This document shows positions 35,183 to 43,197 of a stretch of DNA of 64,000 nucleotides, in pieces. A program made the position numbers and the translations under genes. The notes under the pieces were generated by a model that made no database searches, was not told the origin of the DNA, and saw only the letters and a list, made by a program, of their open reading frames with translations. How positions within the stretch are numbered: the stretch's first letter is position 1; every line of letters starts with the position of its first letter. Source of the DNA: Microbulbifer aggregans (GTDB taxonomy: Bacteria > Pseudomonadota > Gammaproteobacteria > Pseudomonadales > Cellvibrionaceae); assembly GCF_020524005.1 (NCBI RefSeq), contig NZ_JAIVKK010000001.1, positions 620,001 through 684,000 on the forward strand, read 5' to 3'.

Positions 35183-35893
35183 TCACTCGTTCCGGGAATA
35201 GCTCCAGCCATGATCATCGTGATAGATCATCTGCTTTGACATCCCCCCATCTACCGTGATGTCCTGGCCCGTGATAAAACTGCTTTTGGGATCACACAGG
35301 AACATCACCGTATTGACGATATCTGCCGGATTGCCCACACGGCCAACCGGGTGCTGGCTGGCATCGGCTCCCGTGAAGTGCGTACCGGAAGTATCAATCC
35401 AGCCCGGGGAAACGGCATTTACCCGGACTTTACCTCGCAGCGTCATTGCCATGGCATGGGTCAGGCTGCCAATGCCACCCTTGGCCGCGCTATAGCTTTC
35501 GGTATCCGCCTGGCTCATCTGCTCACGGGTAGACGAGATATTTACGATACTAGCCCCGGCACTGAAATGCGCCATAAACAGCTGGCTTAAAAGAAACGGT
35601 GCGGCAACACCAACCCGCAGCACGTAATTGAAATCCTCATAGGAACAGCTGTTTAACCCACCCTTAGACAGACAAGCATTATTGACCAGGTAATCGACTT
35701 CCCCATATTCGGCGATCACTTTTGCCGCAAACGACCTGAGTACGTTTTCATCGGCAATATCACCCACATAGTAACCATCACCCTGCAGGTCAATTGAGCA
35801 CACCACAACGCCCTGCTCTGCGAACGCATCGCAGATCGCCTTGCCAATACCCTGGGCGCCGCCCGTTACCACTGCGACTTTCTGTCTGGTCAC
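35183..35893 (-). CDS. Short-chain dehydrogenase/reductase
   Basis: NAD(P)-dependent oxidoreductase of the classical SDR family, 236 residues. The cofactor loop is TGGAQGIG (about 10-17), followed by VDYLVNNACLS. The catalytic Ser lies in VNISSTREQ, and Tyr/Lys in YSAAKGG. VNAVSPGWIDT and ITGQDITVDGGMS are standard C-terminal motifs. The substrate is unknown. The start is GTG with GAGGAAC upstream. It follows the tapT gene by 52 bases and is probably co-transcribed with it. Confidence 0.92.
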   Translation of the reverse strand: MTRQKVAVVTGGAQGIGKAICDAFAEQGVVVCSIDLQGDGYYVGDIADENVLRSFAAKVIAEYGEVDYLVNNACLSKGGLNSCSYEDFNYVLRVGVAAPFLLSQLFMAHFSAGASIVNISSTREQMSQADTESYSAAKGGIGSLTHAMAMTLRGKVRVNAVSPGWIDTSGTHFTGADASQHPVGRVGNPADIVNTVMFLCDPKSSFITGQDITVDGGMSKQMIYHDDHGWSYSRNE

Positions 35894-35945
35894 AACTCTA
35901 GTTCCTCAACCTGTTAATACAATTTCGAAAGGGCCAACTCACCAA

Positions 35946-36539
35946 CTAATTGCGTATTTTTTCCACGCCGGCAAGATTCGTCTGAAGTGCAATCATTTTC
36001 TCGAAGGGACCCAGAACCGGTGCAAAATCGTTATCAGGCTCCAGCGCCTGCATAGCCAACACGATACTTTCCAGCGTAGACAAGCTGTTCTCCAGCGACG
36101 AATGGCGGACCTGGTAATTGGACTCCAGCTCCCCCTCAAAGCTGACCCGTGGTAATTGCTGCAGCATGGGGTGCAAATGCAGCATCTTCTTCGACTTGCG
36201 CCAGGTCGCATCAATCACCACCAGCTGCTCCAGTGCCCCGGCCTGTGGGGAACCTGGCTCTACCTGCTCCACTTCCGGCAACCAGCTCAGCGAGGGGTAT
36301 AGCAAGGCCGACCTGGGTGGGAGCAGTTGCGCCAGCGCATCATTCGAGAGTTGCTCGGCCACAATCAATTCGCTGTTATCCAGGCACAGATGCGCCATGC
36401 GCCCGGTATTGAACGGGTGCTTCTGCTCAAGGGGGTGCTGTATGATCAGCACCCTGATTCGATTGGGGATATGAACCAGCGCGCTGCAGTAGCAGACCCG
36501 GAGGGGGCGTTGGCAGGTTGGGCAGATTTCGCGTGACAT
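35946..36539 (-). CDS. tapT: DTW-domain tRNA-uridine aminocarboxypropyltransferase
   Basis: Predicted to add the 3-amino-3-carboxypropyl group of SAM to uridine 47 in tRNA, as E. coli TapT (YfiP) does. The N-terminal zinc-like cluster CPTCQRPLRVCYC, then LIIQHPLEQKHPFNTGR and the signature VVIDATWRKSKKM (D-x-TW) identify the family. The 197-residue length is normal. No Shine-Dalgarno site is visible ahead of the ATG. That ATG lies only eight bases from the divergent GNAT start, so its promoter must sit inside the neighbour's coding sequence. Confidence 0.9.
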   Translation of the reverse strand: MSREICPTCQRPLRVCYCSALVHIPNRIRVLIIQHPLEQKHPFNTGRMAHLCLDNSELIVAEQLSNDALAQLLPPRSALLYPSLSWLPEVEQVEPGSPQAGALEQLVVIDATWRKSKKMLHLHPMLQQLPRVSFEGELESNYQVRHSSLENSLSTLESIVLAMQALEPDNDFAPVLGPFEKMIALQTNLAGVEKIRN

Positions 36540-36547
36540 GAGGTGAT

Positions 36548-36997
36548 ATGGACCCGGATAACTCTACTGATTCGTTGACTGCCCAGTGGCTCTCCGATGC
36601 GGAGATGCCGCTAGCCAACAAATTCTACCGCACCCACAAATTCCGCGGCAAAGCGCGGCGGCACGATCCCTGTATGGTAATCCGCGACGAGCACAACCAG
36701 GTTATTGCCTGCGGCTCCCTGCGCAAACTGACGGACAGCCAGTTGCTCGCCGGAGTGGCGGTCGCCGAAGGCTATCGCGGGCGCGGTGTGGCGCGGTTTC
36801 TGCTCAAGGGTATGGCGGAAGCCTATGACGAGAGCACCTTCACCTTTCCCTACCGGCACCTGGTGCCGTTTTATGAGTCTCTGGGCTATGAGGAAGTGGG
36901 TGAATCCGGGTTGCCTTCGGCCATTATCGATCGCTTCCACACCTACCGGAAACAGGGGCGCGATATTGTGCTGATGCACTATCAAGCCAATGATTAG
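36548..36997 (+). CDS. GNAT family N-acetyltransferase
   Basis: The 149-residue protein shows the GNAT fold with VIACGSLRKL, VAVAEGYRGRGVARFLLKGM (acetyl-CoA loop RGRGVA) and FYESLGYEEVGE. Its N-terminal AQWLSDAEMPLANKFYR and conserved RRHDPCMVIRD resemble acetyltransferases found beside tRNA-modification genes. The pairing with tapT is head-to-head with an eight-base gap. GAGGTG supplies the ribosome site and overlaps that gap. The substrate is unknown. Confidence 0.88.
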   Translation: MDPDNSTDSLTAQWLSDAEMPLANKFYRTHKFRGKARRHDPCMVIRDEHNQVIACGSLRKLTDSQLLAGVAVAEGYRGRGVARFLLKGMAEAYDESTFTFPYRHLVPFYESLGYEEVGESGLPSAIIDRFHTYRKQGRDIVLMHYQAND

Positions 36998-37091
36998 CCA
37001 TACTGGATGTCATTCATGGCTCCGGCCCTTTATTGTCGCCGAGCACAACCACCCAATCCTGCCTTGATTAAAGGCACATAATGGAGGCCCC

Positions 37092-37526
37092 ATGGAAGCG
37101 TTTCCCCACAAATACGAAGTGACCGCCAGCTCGGCGAGTGGAGGCAACATCACCTTGACCACCGAGGGTGTAGCCCCTCTGCTCTCAGCGGCACCCGCTC
37201 AATTTGATGGCCCGGGTGACCAATGGTCACCGGAGGACTTGCTGGTGGCCGCGGTAGCCGACTGCTTTATCCTGACGTTCCGCGCCATCGCCAAATTCTC
37301 CAAGCTAGATTGGACGTCACTGGAATGCAGTGCCACCGGCACGCTGGACAAAGAAGGCCGCAAGACCTGCTTCACGGCGTTTGAGATCAACGCGAAACTG
37401 GAAGTGCCCGAGGGAACGGATATAGAGAAAGCACACGAACTGCTGGAGAAGTCCGAGGAAAGCTGCCTGGTGACTAACTCACTGAATGCGGCAGTGACAC
37501 TGAATGCCGAGGTCACGGTCAAGTGA
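37092..37526 (+). CDS. OsmC family protein (peroxiredoxin-like)
   Basis: OsmC/Ohr-type thiol peroxidase fold, likely reducing organic hydroperoxides. The 144 residues show WSPEDLLVAAVADCFILTFRA with the first redox Cys, and EESCLVTNSL with the second. Ohr-like proteins use these two Cys with an Arg and Glu. GGAGG lies just ahead of the ATG. A dyad TGCCTT-5-AAGGCA (37060-37076) upstream could be an operator, but I cannot name its regulator. Confidence 0.9.
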   Translation: MEAFPHKYEVTASSASGGNITLTTEGVAPLLSAAPAQFDGPGDQWSPEDLLVAAVADCFILTFRAIAKFSKLDWTSLECSATGTLDKEGRKTCFTAFEINAKLEVPEGTDIEKAHELLEKSEESCLVTNSLNAAVTLNAEVTVK

Positions 37527-37630
37527 CCCCCGAAAGCCCTACCGAACCTGAAAAAGAGTCCCAATGGATCGCTATTGTCTGGAATAACCCAATTCGTATA
37601 ATTCAACAGTCCACCGCAGGAAAAGGATGA
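37523..37630 (+). CDS. Possible 35-residue ORF coupled to osmC
   Basis: A GTG overlaps the OsmC gene stop as GTGA, with GAGGT nine bases upstream, and opens a 35-codon frame ending TGA. The product is acidic at first, then reads ESQWIAIVWNNPIRII. That stretch looks by eye like the N-terminal edge of ClpS (W-x-x-IVW-x-DP), but the rest of ClpS is absent. It may be a remnant, a real small protein, or chance. Confidence 0.25.
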   Translation: MTPESPTEPEKESQWIAIVWNNPIRIIQQSTAGKG

Positions 37631-37759
37631 TCCAATCGGCGGCGGATTGAGCAGCTACATTGTAAGAATTTTGCACGGGCATCGTAGTCGTCACCGGTAA
37701 TATGGAGGGAGCCCGAGTAATTCACCCCCTCTTTCAGAATAAAAAAATAAATCACAAAA

Positions 37760-38650
37760 ATGTCCACAGACAATATAAAAAGCACACCCAGTCAGCGTCA
37801 CCACTTCGAACACCGGGGCTTTCAGCTCGCCTATAACGATACACATCCGGATGACGCTTCAAGACCCGTTGCACTACTGATGCATGGATTCCCCGATACC
37901 GCCGATTTGTGGCAGCAACAGATCAAGGATCTCACTGCCGCAGGCTATCGTTGCATAGCGCCAGATACACTGGGTTGTGGCCAATCAGACATAGCGGAAA
38001 ATGTCGGGGACTACAACGTGCTCAAAATCATCAGCGATCATATTGCGCTCCTCGACCTACTGACGATCGCACGCGTTGACGTGATAGGGCACGATTGGGG
38101 TGCGGTGCAAGCCTGGCTTATCGCAGCGCACTACCCGGAACGGGTGAGAACACTCACCGCGGTGTCTGTCGGCCATCCCGGAGCCTATGCACGCGCGGGG
38201 TTCCGTCAATGGCTTGCCGGGTGGTATATCGGGTACTTCCAACTAAAAGGTATCAGTGAACGCCTTCTGTTGGGCTCCGGACGATTTTCACTGCGAAACG
38301 TGTTTCGCACTCATCCAAGCCCGGACGAAGTCATGGAGCGGCTAGCAAAACCAGGGCGCCTGACTGCCGCCTTGCGCATCTACCGCGCAAATCTCGTGAC
38401 AGTACTTGCACGCCCTCATCCTAAAGTAAAAGTACCGACAATGAGCATCTGGAGCGATGGCGATTTATTTCTGATCGAAAAGCAGGTGACCAGCTCAGAA
38501 AAGTGGGTGGACAATAGTTGGCAGTATCACAGGGTCAGCGGCGCCCACTGGGTCCCGATCACCGCAGCACAAACGTTCAACGAAAAGCTGTTGCAACATC
38601 TGCAAGCGGCCAATGCGAGGCGGAATTCGGTTTCGTCAGTTTCAGTCTGA
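37760..38650 (+). CDS. Alpha/beta-fold hydrolase, epoxide hydrolase-like
   Basis: Cytoplasmic hydrolase of 296 residues with the haloalkane dehalogenase/epoxide hydrolase signature. The oxyanion motif HGFPD is at 42-46, nucleophile Asp112 in IGHDWGAVQAW, the acid in IWSDGDLFL and His in SGAHWVPITAA. Asp rather than Ser as nucleophile, with HGFPD, favours an epoxide hydrolase-type enzyme over an esterase. The physiological substrate is unknown. No obvious Shine-Dalgarno site; the leader is AT-rich. It is convergent with the solenoid gene. Confidence 0.88.
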   Translation: MSTDNIKSTPSQRHHFEHRGFQLAYNDTHPDDASRPVALLMHGFPDTADLWQQQIKDLTAAGYRCIAPDTLGCGQSDIAENVGDYNVLKIISDHIALLDLLTIARVDVIGHDWGAVQAWLIAAHYPERVRTLTAVSVGHPGAYARAGFRQWLAGWYIGYFQLKGISERLLLGSGRFSLRNVFRTHPSPDEVMERLAKPGRLTAALRIYRANLVTVLARPHPKVKVPTMSIWSDGDLFLIEKQVTSSEKWVDNSWQYHRVSGAHWVPITAAQTFNEKLLQHLQAANARRNSVSSVSV

Positions 38651-38930
38651 GGAGCAACTCACTTGCTTAAGCCAGAGAAAACACTAGATGCCGAGGTAAC
38701 GACTTGGCCGCCCCCTAGAAGCCTGGAGCGCAGCGAGCCTGGATACTTTTTAGGCAGCCGAAAGTACCAAGAGTCGTGAGTACCTGACAAAATCAATGAG
38801 CATATCGACAAAACCCAGCCAGCCACTGATAGGTAAACCCCTCTTTAAGCTATAACAGTCGGGCGGTGTACTCCGCCCTTCTGCCCTCAGAAAAACGTAT
38901 CTCCGAGCCATCAGCAGTCCTGATACCGCT

Positions 38931-41900
38931 TCACGCTACCTCTTCTCCACGCAAGCGCAACTCTTCTTCAACTGCTGACCGGTGATCACGATAGACCTTG
39001 CCATAGGCACGCAGGAACTCGCTCGACAGGCGCGAACGAGGTGTCCCGCGAGAATCGAAAAGCGACACCCTCACACCCAGTGATACATCATTTTCCAAGC
39101 GCCGAATTTGCGCATCCGTCAGCTCCTGTCCTTCGGCGATTCCCCTCCGTATGGCGGAGCTGTCGTTGTCGAGGAATCCATCTATCTGGCGTTCCGTGAG
39201 CTTTACGCGATAGCAAAAGTATTCGAGCAGGTCTTCGTGATTTTTTTCCAGCAAACGCTGGATAATATATGCCCGACGCTTTTCAGTATTATTGGGGTCG
39301 ACAGCCATGTCATAAGCCCCGCCCTGCTCCAACGCCCACTCAAACAACTCTGTGAATTTGGGTTCCGGCAGTTTCCACATGTGCCGGCCCCAGACAGAGA
39401 TCAAGGCTCTCGAGGGGATATTCGGATTAGAGGCAAGCGCCAAAATCTGCTCTGGCGAACAATCCTGTTTTCGCTGGGAAAAGCCCTCCTCCTCTGACAG
39501 AGCTATATGCTTCTCAAGCAATGCAACGACCACGTCGAGGTCAGGGTGCTTGCGGATAAGCATGCCGAGCCTCCAACCTCGCCGTCTCTTGCACTTGGAA
39601 AGAAGAGCCTCGCACTGTGAGATCGTCAAATGCGGGTTGTCAAAAACTGACTCCCAATTTCGGGTTACTTCGCCGCGCTCCAACCGGAACAGAAGGTCAT
39701 CAATAATGCCCGTATCAGCGGTGATCGCGAAAATTTCGCTATCAAAGAGCCCATTTTCCCGACCGTACCAGGGGTCACCTGCGCTAGGATCGGGAAGCGA
39801 ACGCATAGCGCGTTTTCGAACATCTGCCCCTTTACTAGTATCGGACACGAGGGCACACAAGAGCTCTTGCAGGATCGGTTTTTCCTCCGCATTGAACACG
39901 CGATCACGGATGCCATAGAGCGCTGATAACAATACCTGCTCCTCAGGATCCTTCAGAAGCTCGAAAGATAATGCAGGCGCGAGCTCTCTTCGTGCCGCCA
40001 CTGTGCTACGCACATCCTTCAACTTGTCCGTTACCAACAAAGACAGGATCGCGGGATCCTTACTTTCAGTGGCCAATTCGAGGCGTGCCGCCTTGTTCCC
40101 CAGCCCTTTACTACTAGTACTGTCCACGCGATTAGCTCCCGCCAACCGTACACCGCGCTTTTTCGCCAGCCTCTGCGCCGCCATTGCAACAGACTTATCT
40201 CGATCCAGCGCCAGCTCCTGGAGTATCGCGTTATTGGCATAGCCTTTTTCAGCCAACGCTTTGCGCACCGATGGACTGCCAATTCGAGCCAGCATGCGGT
40301 ACTCATACTCGCTGTAGGTCATCGTGCGCTCGTGCACAAAGCGACGGTGTACGTGAGAGTCATCAAGCACAGTCAGGTGGCGAATGGCGTTCGGGTTGGC
40401 GTGAGTACAGGCGATTACTTTGCGCTGGCGGCCGATTTCGTCATTACGTAATAACCAATCGCACAGAAATTCGGGTGCATGACCTTGATCCAGGTAGTCA
40501 TCTATTTTCCACTTGTCGATGGCCTTCGGCTTAATCGGTTTGGCGGACTCGAGTACGGCCAGGCTGTATCGGGTATTCCGGGCCAGATCGTCCGGCAAGT
40601 AGGACGCATAGAGGGGATACAACTTCTTCGGGCAATTCGGATGACGCGCCACAAGGCGCTGCACCACCAATGGACGGCAGTTACGTGAGCCATGAAGACT
40701 CGAAAGTTTTTTCTCATCGGTCGAGTCCTTCAGCAATCGCTTGAGCGCCGCGGCCAAAGGCGACTTAGCTACCGCCAGACTGGACAGTGCAGTGATCGCT
40801 TCCGGCTGATCAATAAACGTATTGGCCAGATTGGCCAGGACCCGATCGTCCGGCAGTTTCCGCATCAGCGCCGAAGCCTGATCCAACGTGAGATGTGGGT
40901 TGCTACTGAGGCCGATACAAAGATGACGATTGCCGTCATCGATCAGCGTATCTATCTCTTCAGCCCGCTCCGTTTTCATCGCCAGGCCGATACATGCCCA
41001 CTGTGGCAAACCCGTCCGCTGGCACAGTGCATCCAGCACCTGCTCATCAGCGCACGGATGTAGAGTTGCAGCACAGGCCAGTAAATCATCCGCCTCCGCC
41101 GCCACCTTGGCTAGCTGAGAGCTGCCGGCCTGGGCCAGCCGGAGGACCGTAAAAAAATGTCCGTCATCGGACGTGGTCGTAGAGGCGTCACTACTGGAGA
41201 GCAGGCTTTCCCCGAGCACGCTATTGCGCATATCCTCGGGCAACCTGTTTAGCGCGATTTCTTTGATACCGGCATGCTTGTCCGCCGCCAACTTGCACAA
41301 CGCTTCCTGCGACGTACGCGGATCGTTAGCAACGGCTTTTCTCAATGTCACCGATTTGTGCGAAGCGAAACGTTCGAACCACTCTCGTGGGATCTCCTCG
41401 CGCTGCAGCGCAACAGCGGCGTATTTTGGGCTCAAGCGTTCAATGAAATGTTCGAGCTCGTCTATCGCCATGTAGGTAGCGATATAATCCTGGCTTTCCG
41501 CGTGCTGGAGACAATACTCAATGATAAATCTGGGCGTCACACGCAGGAGCTCTGCGCGGAGCTGGTAGTGATCTAGCTCTACCCCATCCACAGCTTCGCG
41601 TATTAAATCCTTGTCCCGGCCGTACAGGTAATACTCAACAAACCTATCTAGGTTTGGCTCACGGGTAAAATGCTTAAGCCTCTGCCATTCCTTCTGCCCC
41701 TCCGGCATCATCATATCCAGCTGTATAGCCCGCATGGCCGGCACGTCAGCGACCATCTCCGGCTGGATCGTATCCATCAGCGCAATTAGCTTCGGTAGAC
41801 AGTTGACATGACTGACGATACGCTGGGTCCGCTCAAGATCCGTGTCATACCGATGCCTGAAGGCTTCATCCAAAAACCAACCCTGGCAATCCGGTAACCC

Positions 41901-42005
41901 GAGGCACTCATCTAACACTACTGGCGATGCCTGCTTGATTAGTTCAATCCGTTTACGGTCGACGGGCTGTTTATTGATGCACAATTCGGTCAGCGCCATG
42001 TCCAT
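38931..42005 (-). CDS. Giant LRV/HEAT-like solenoid protein of a MoxR-vWA operon
   Basis: No characterised family recognised. The 1024-residue cytoplasmic protein has no signal peptide or membrane helix. It is built of degenerate helical repeats with the pattern hydrophobic-A-x-[HNS]-P-x-x-[PS]-x-x-x-L followed by VR or K: SSNPHLTLDQASALM, VARHPNCPKKL, THANPNAIRHL, DNPHLTISQCEALL, SNPNIPSRALISV. Such repeats resemble the leucine-rich-repeat variant class and build a curved binding scaffold. The ATG at 42005 has AAAGG seven bases upstream and begins two bases past the stop of the vWA gene. I infer a scaffold or substrate-recognition subunit for the MoxR-vWA machine. Confidence 0.8.
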   Translation of the reverse strand: MDMALTELCINKQPVDRKRIELIKQASPVVLDECLGLPDCQGWFLDEAFRHRYDTDLERTQRIVSHVNCLPKLIALMDTIQPEMVADVPAMRAIQLDMMMPEGQKEWQRLKHFTREPNLDRFVEYYLYGRDKDLIREAVDGVELDHYQLRAELLRVTPRFIIEYCLQHAESQDYIATYMAIDELEHFIERLSPKYAAVALQREEIPREWFERFASHKSVTLRKAVANDPRTSQEALCKLAADKHAGIKEIALNRLPEDMRNSVLGESLLSSSDASTTTSDDGHFFTVLRLAQAGSSQLAKVAAEADDLLACAATLHPCADEQVLDALCQRTGLPQWACIGLAMKTERAEEIDTLIDDGNRHLCIGLSSNPHLTLDQASALMRKLPDDRVLANLANTFIDQPEAITALSSLAVAKSPLAAALKRLLKDSTDEKKLSSLHGSRNCRPLVVQRLVARHPNCPKKLYPLYASYLPDDLARNTRYSLAVLESAKPIKPKAIDKWKIDDYLDQGHAPEFLCDWLLRNDEIGRQRKVIACTHANPNAIRHLTVLDDSHVHRRFVHERTMTYSEYEYRMLARIGSPSVRKALAEKGYANNAILQELALDRDKSVAMAAQRLAKKRGVRLAGANRVDSTSSKGLGNKAARLELATESKDPAILSLLVTDKLKDVRSTVAARRELAPALSFELLKDPEEQVLLSALYGIRDRVFNAEEKPILQELLCALVSDTSKGADVRKRAMRSLPDPSAGDPWYGRENGLFDSEIFAITADTGIIDDLLFRLERGEVTRNWESVFDNPHLTISQCEALLSKCKRRRGWRLGMLIRKHPDLDVVVALLEKHIALSEEEGFSQRKQDCSPEQILALASNPNIPSRALISVWGRHMWKLPEPKFTELFEWALEQGGAYDMAVDPNNTEKRRAYIIQRLLEKNHEDLLEYFCYRVKLTERQIDGFLDNDSSAIRRGIAEGQELTDAQIRRLENDVSLGVRVSLFDSRGTPRSRLSSEFLRAYGKVYRDHRSAVEEELRLRGEEVA

Positions 42006-42007
42006 GT

Positions 42008-43183
42008 CTATACCTTTATTCTTGCAATGGTTCCAAAAGGAATCTTATCGTCTTCCTCACCATCCTCGGTCAGCAGCCACAATACCGGCATCGATGGTGG
42101 CGTGCCGGGAAAATTTCCAAAGCCATCAGTGAAATACAAAACGGCCACCGGTTGCTCTACCAGAGAATCGCGTTTTTTTAAATCAGTGAAATAAGTAGTA
42201 AAACTCGTGCCGCCAGCGCCAACCGGCACTGGAAATTCGGACAGATCTCGTGGGATTCCATAGGGCCCATGCAACGCGACGTCGGCGTAATAAAAACGAA
42301 TGCGGGTATGAGGATGGCACTGGTGTACCGCCAGCAGTTCTTCCAGGAACCGTGACAACGAGCGGTCACAAATGGAGCCGCTGGTATCCACCACCACTTC
42401 TACCAGTAAGTCTTCAGACAGTAAGCTTTCCAGGTAAAGCGGCTGGTGCAGGAAACGGCGGTCAAACTCCTGATAATCGTTGGCCGCGGGTGTGGCGTAC
42501 TTCCACAGCAGCGAACGCCAATCAAGCTGGCCACCGATAACCAATTCCGTTTCGCGCTCGAGCGACAGCGACTTGGTCCCATGGCGCTTGTCACGCATCG
42601 ACATCTGCCGCGCTTTGACCATCGCACCCTGCCAGTATGCCTGCTCCGCCGTGGCCTGCCTGCCCGACTGCGGTGCGAAATCATCATGGCAGCGGTACTT
42701 GCGCGCAACCGCTTGCGCATACGCCGAAATCGGCTCCGCCCCCGGCTCGCCACCAGAACCATCGTCCGGGCACTCCTTCAGCAACCTGGCATAGACGCGC
42801 TCGACGGAGTCACCGGTAAAGCGCTTGTCCCACGCGGTCATCGGCGGTGGAGGCCAAAGCGTTACTTCGGCGATGACATTGTTGACGACGATATCAGCGG
42901 CCACATTCCACAGTATGGGCACGCGCTCCGCGCCGCGATGCGGATGCCCCAGAGCCAGGTGCAACACCTGATGCAGCAGGTAGCCATGACGTTGCAGCTC
43001 ATCCATACCGAGGAAAAATTGCGGAGAAACTTGCAGTGTACGGCCGTCAATCCGGGAAATTTCCACCTCGTCATCGAACTGCAAACGCGCGAACATCGCC
43101 AGCACAGCAAAGAATGGGAAGTCTCGCTGCAACCCCAGAATAAACCTAGCCCAGCTCTTATCGAGACTCTCCGCACCGCTCAT
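42008..43183 (-). CDS. vWA-domain protein with DUF2201-type metallopeptidase-like N-terminus
   Basis: A 391-residue cytoplasmic protein pairing two domains. Residues 1-170 resemble the putative metallopeptidase domain found beside MoxR genes (YLLHQVLHLALGHPHRG, ILWNVAADIVVNNVI). The expected HExxH reads HQVLH at 71-75, so the catalytic Glu is Gln. The C-terminal half is a von Willebrand A domain with an intact MIDAS, DTSGS at 266-270. The ATG at 43183 has AGGGG seven bases upstream; an earlier TTG at 43201 would overlap the MoxR stop. MoxR-vWA pairs usually remodel or activate protein targets. Confidence 0.88.
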   Translation of the reverse strand: MSGAESLDKSWARFILGLQRDFPFFAVLAMFARLQFDDEVEISRIDGRTLQVSPQFFLGMDELQRHGYLLHQVLHLALGHPHRGAERVPILWNVAADIVVNNVIAEVTLWPPPPMTAWDKRFTGDSVERVYARLLKECPDDGSGGEPGAEPISAYAQAVARKYRCHDDFAPQSGRQATAEQAYWQGAMVKARQMSMRDKRHGTKSLSLERETELVIGGQLDWRSLLWKYATPAANDYQEFDRRFLHQPLYLESLLSEDLLVEVVVDTSGSICDRSLSRFLEELLAVHQCHPHTRIRFYYADVALHGPYGIPRDLSEFPVPVGAGGTSFTTYFTDLKKRDSLVEQPVAVLYFTDGFGNFPGTPPSMPVLWLLTEDGEEDDKIPFGTIARIKV

Positions 43184-43197
43184 GGCAGCCCCTGGGA

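Noticed and set aside
38861..38878. GGGCGG-TGTACT-CCGCCC hairpin as terminator of the solenoid gene
   Set aside because: No T-run on either side, and the stem is short; left unassigned.
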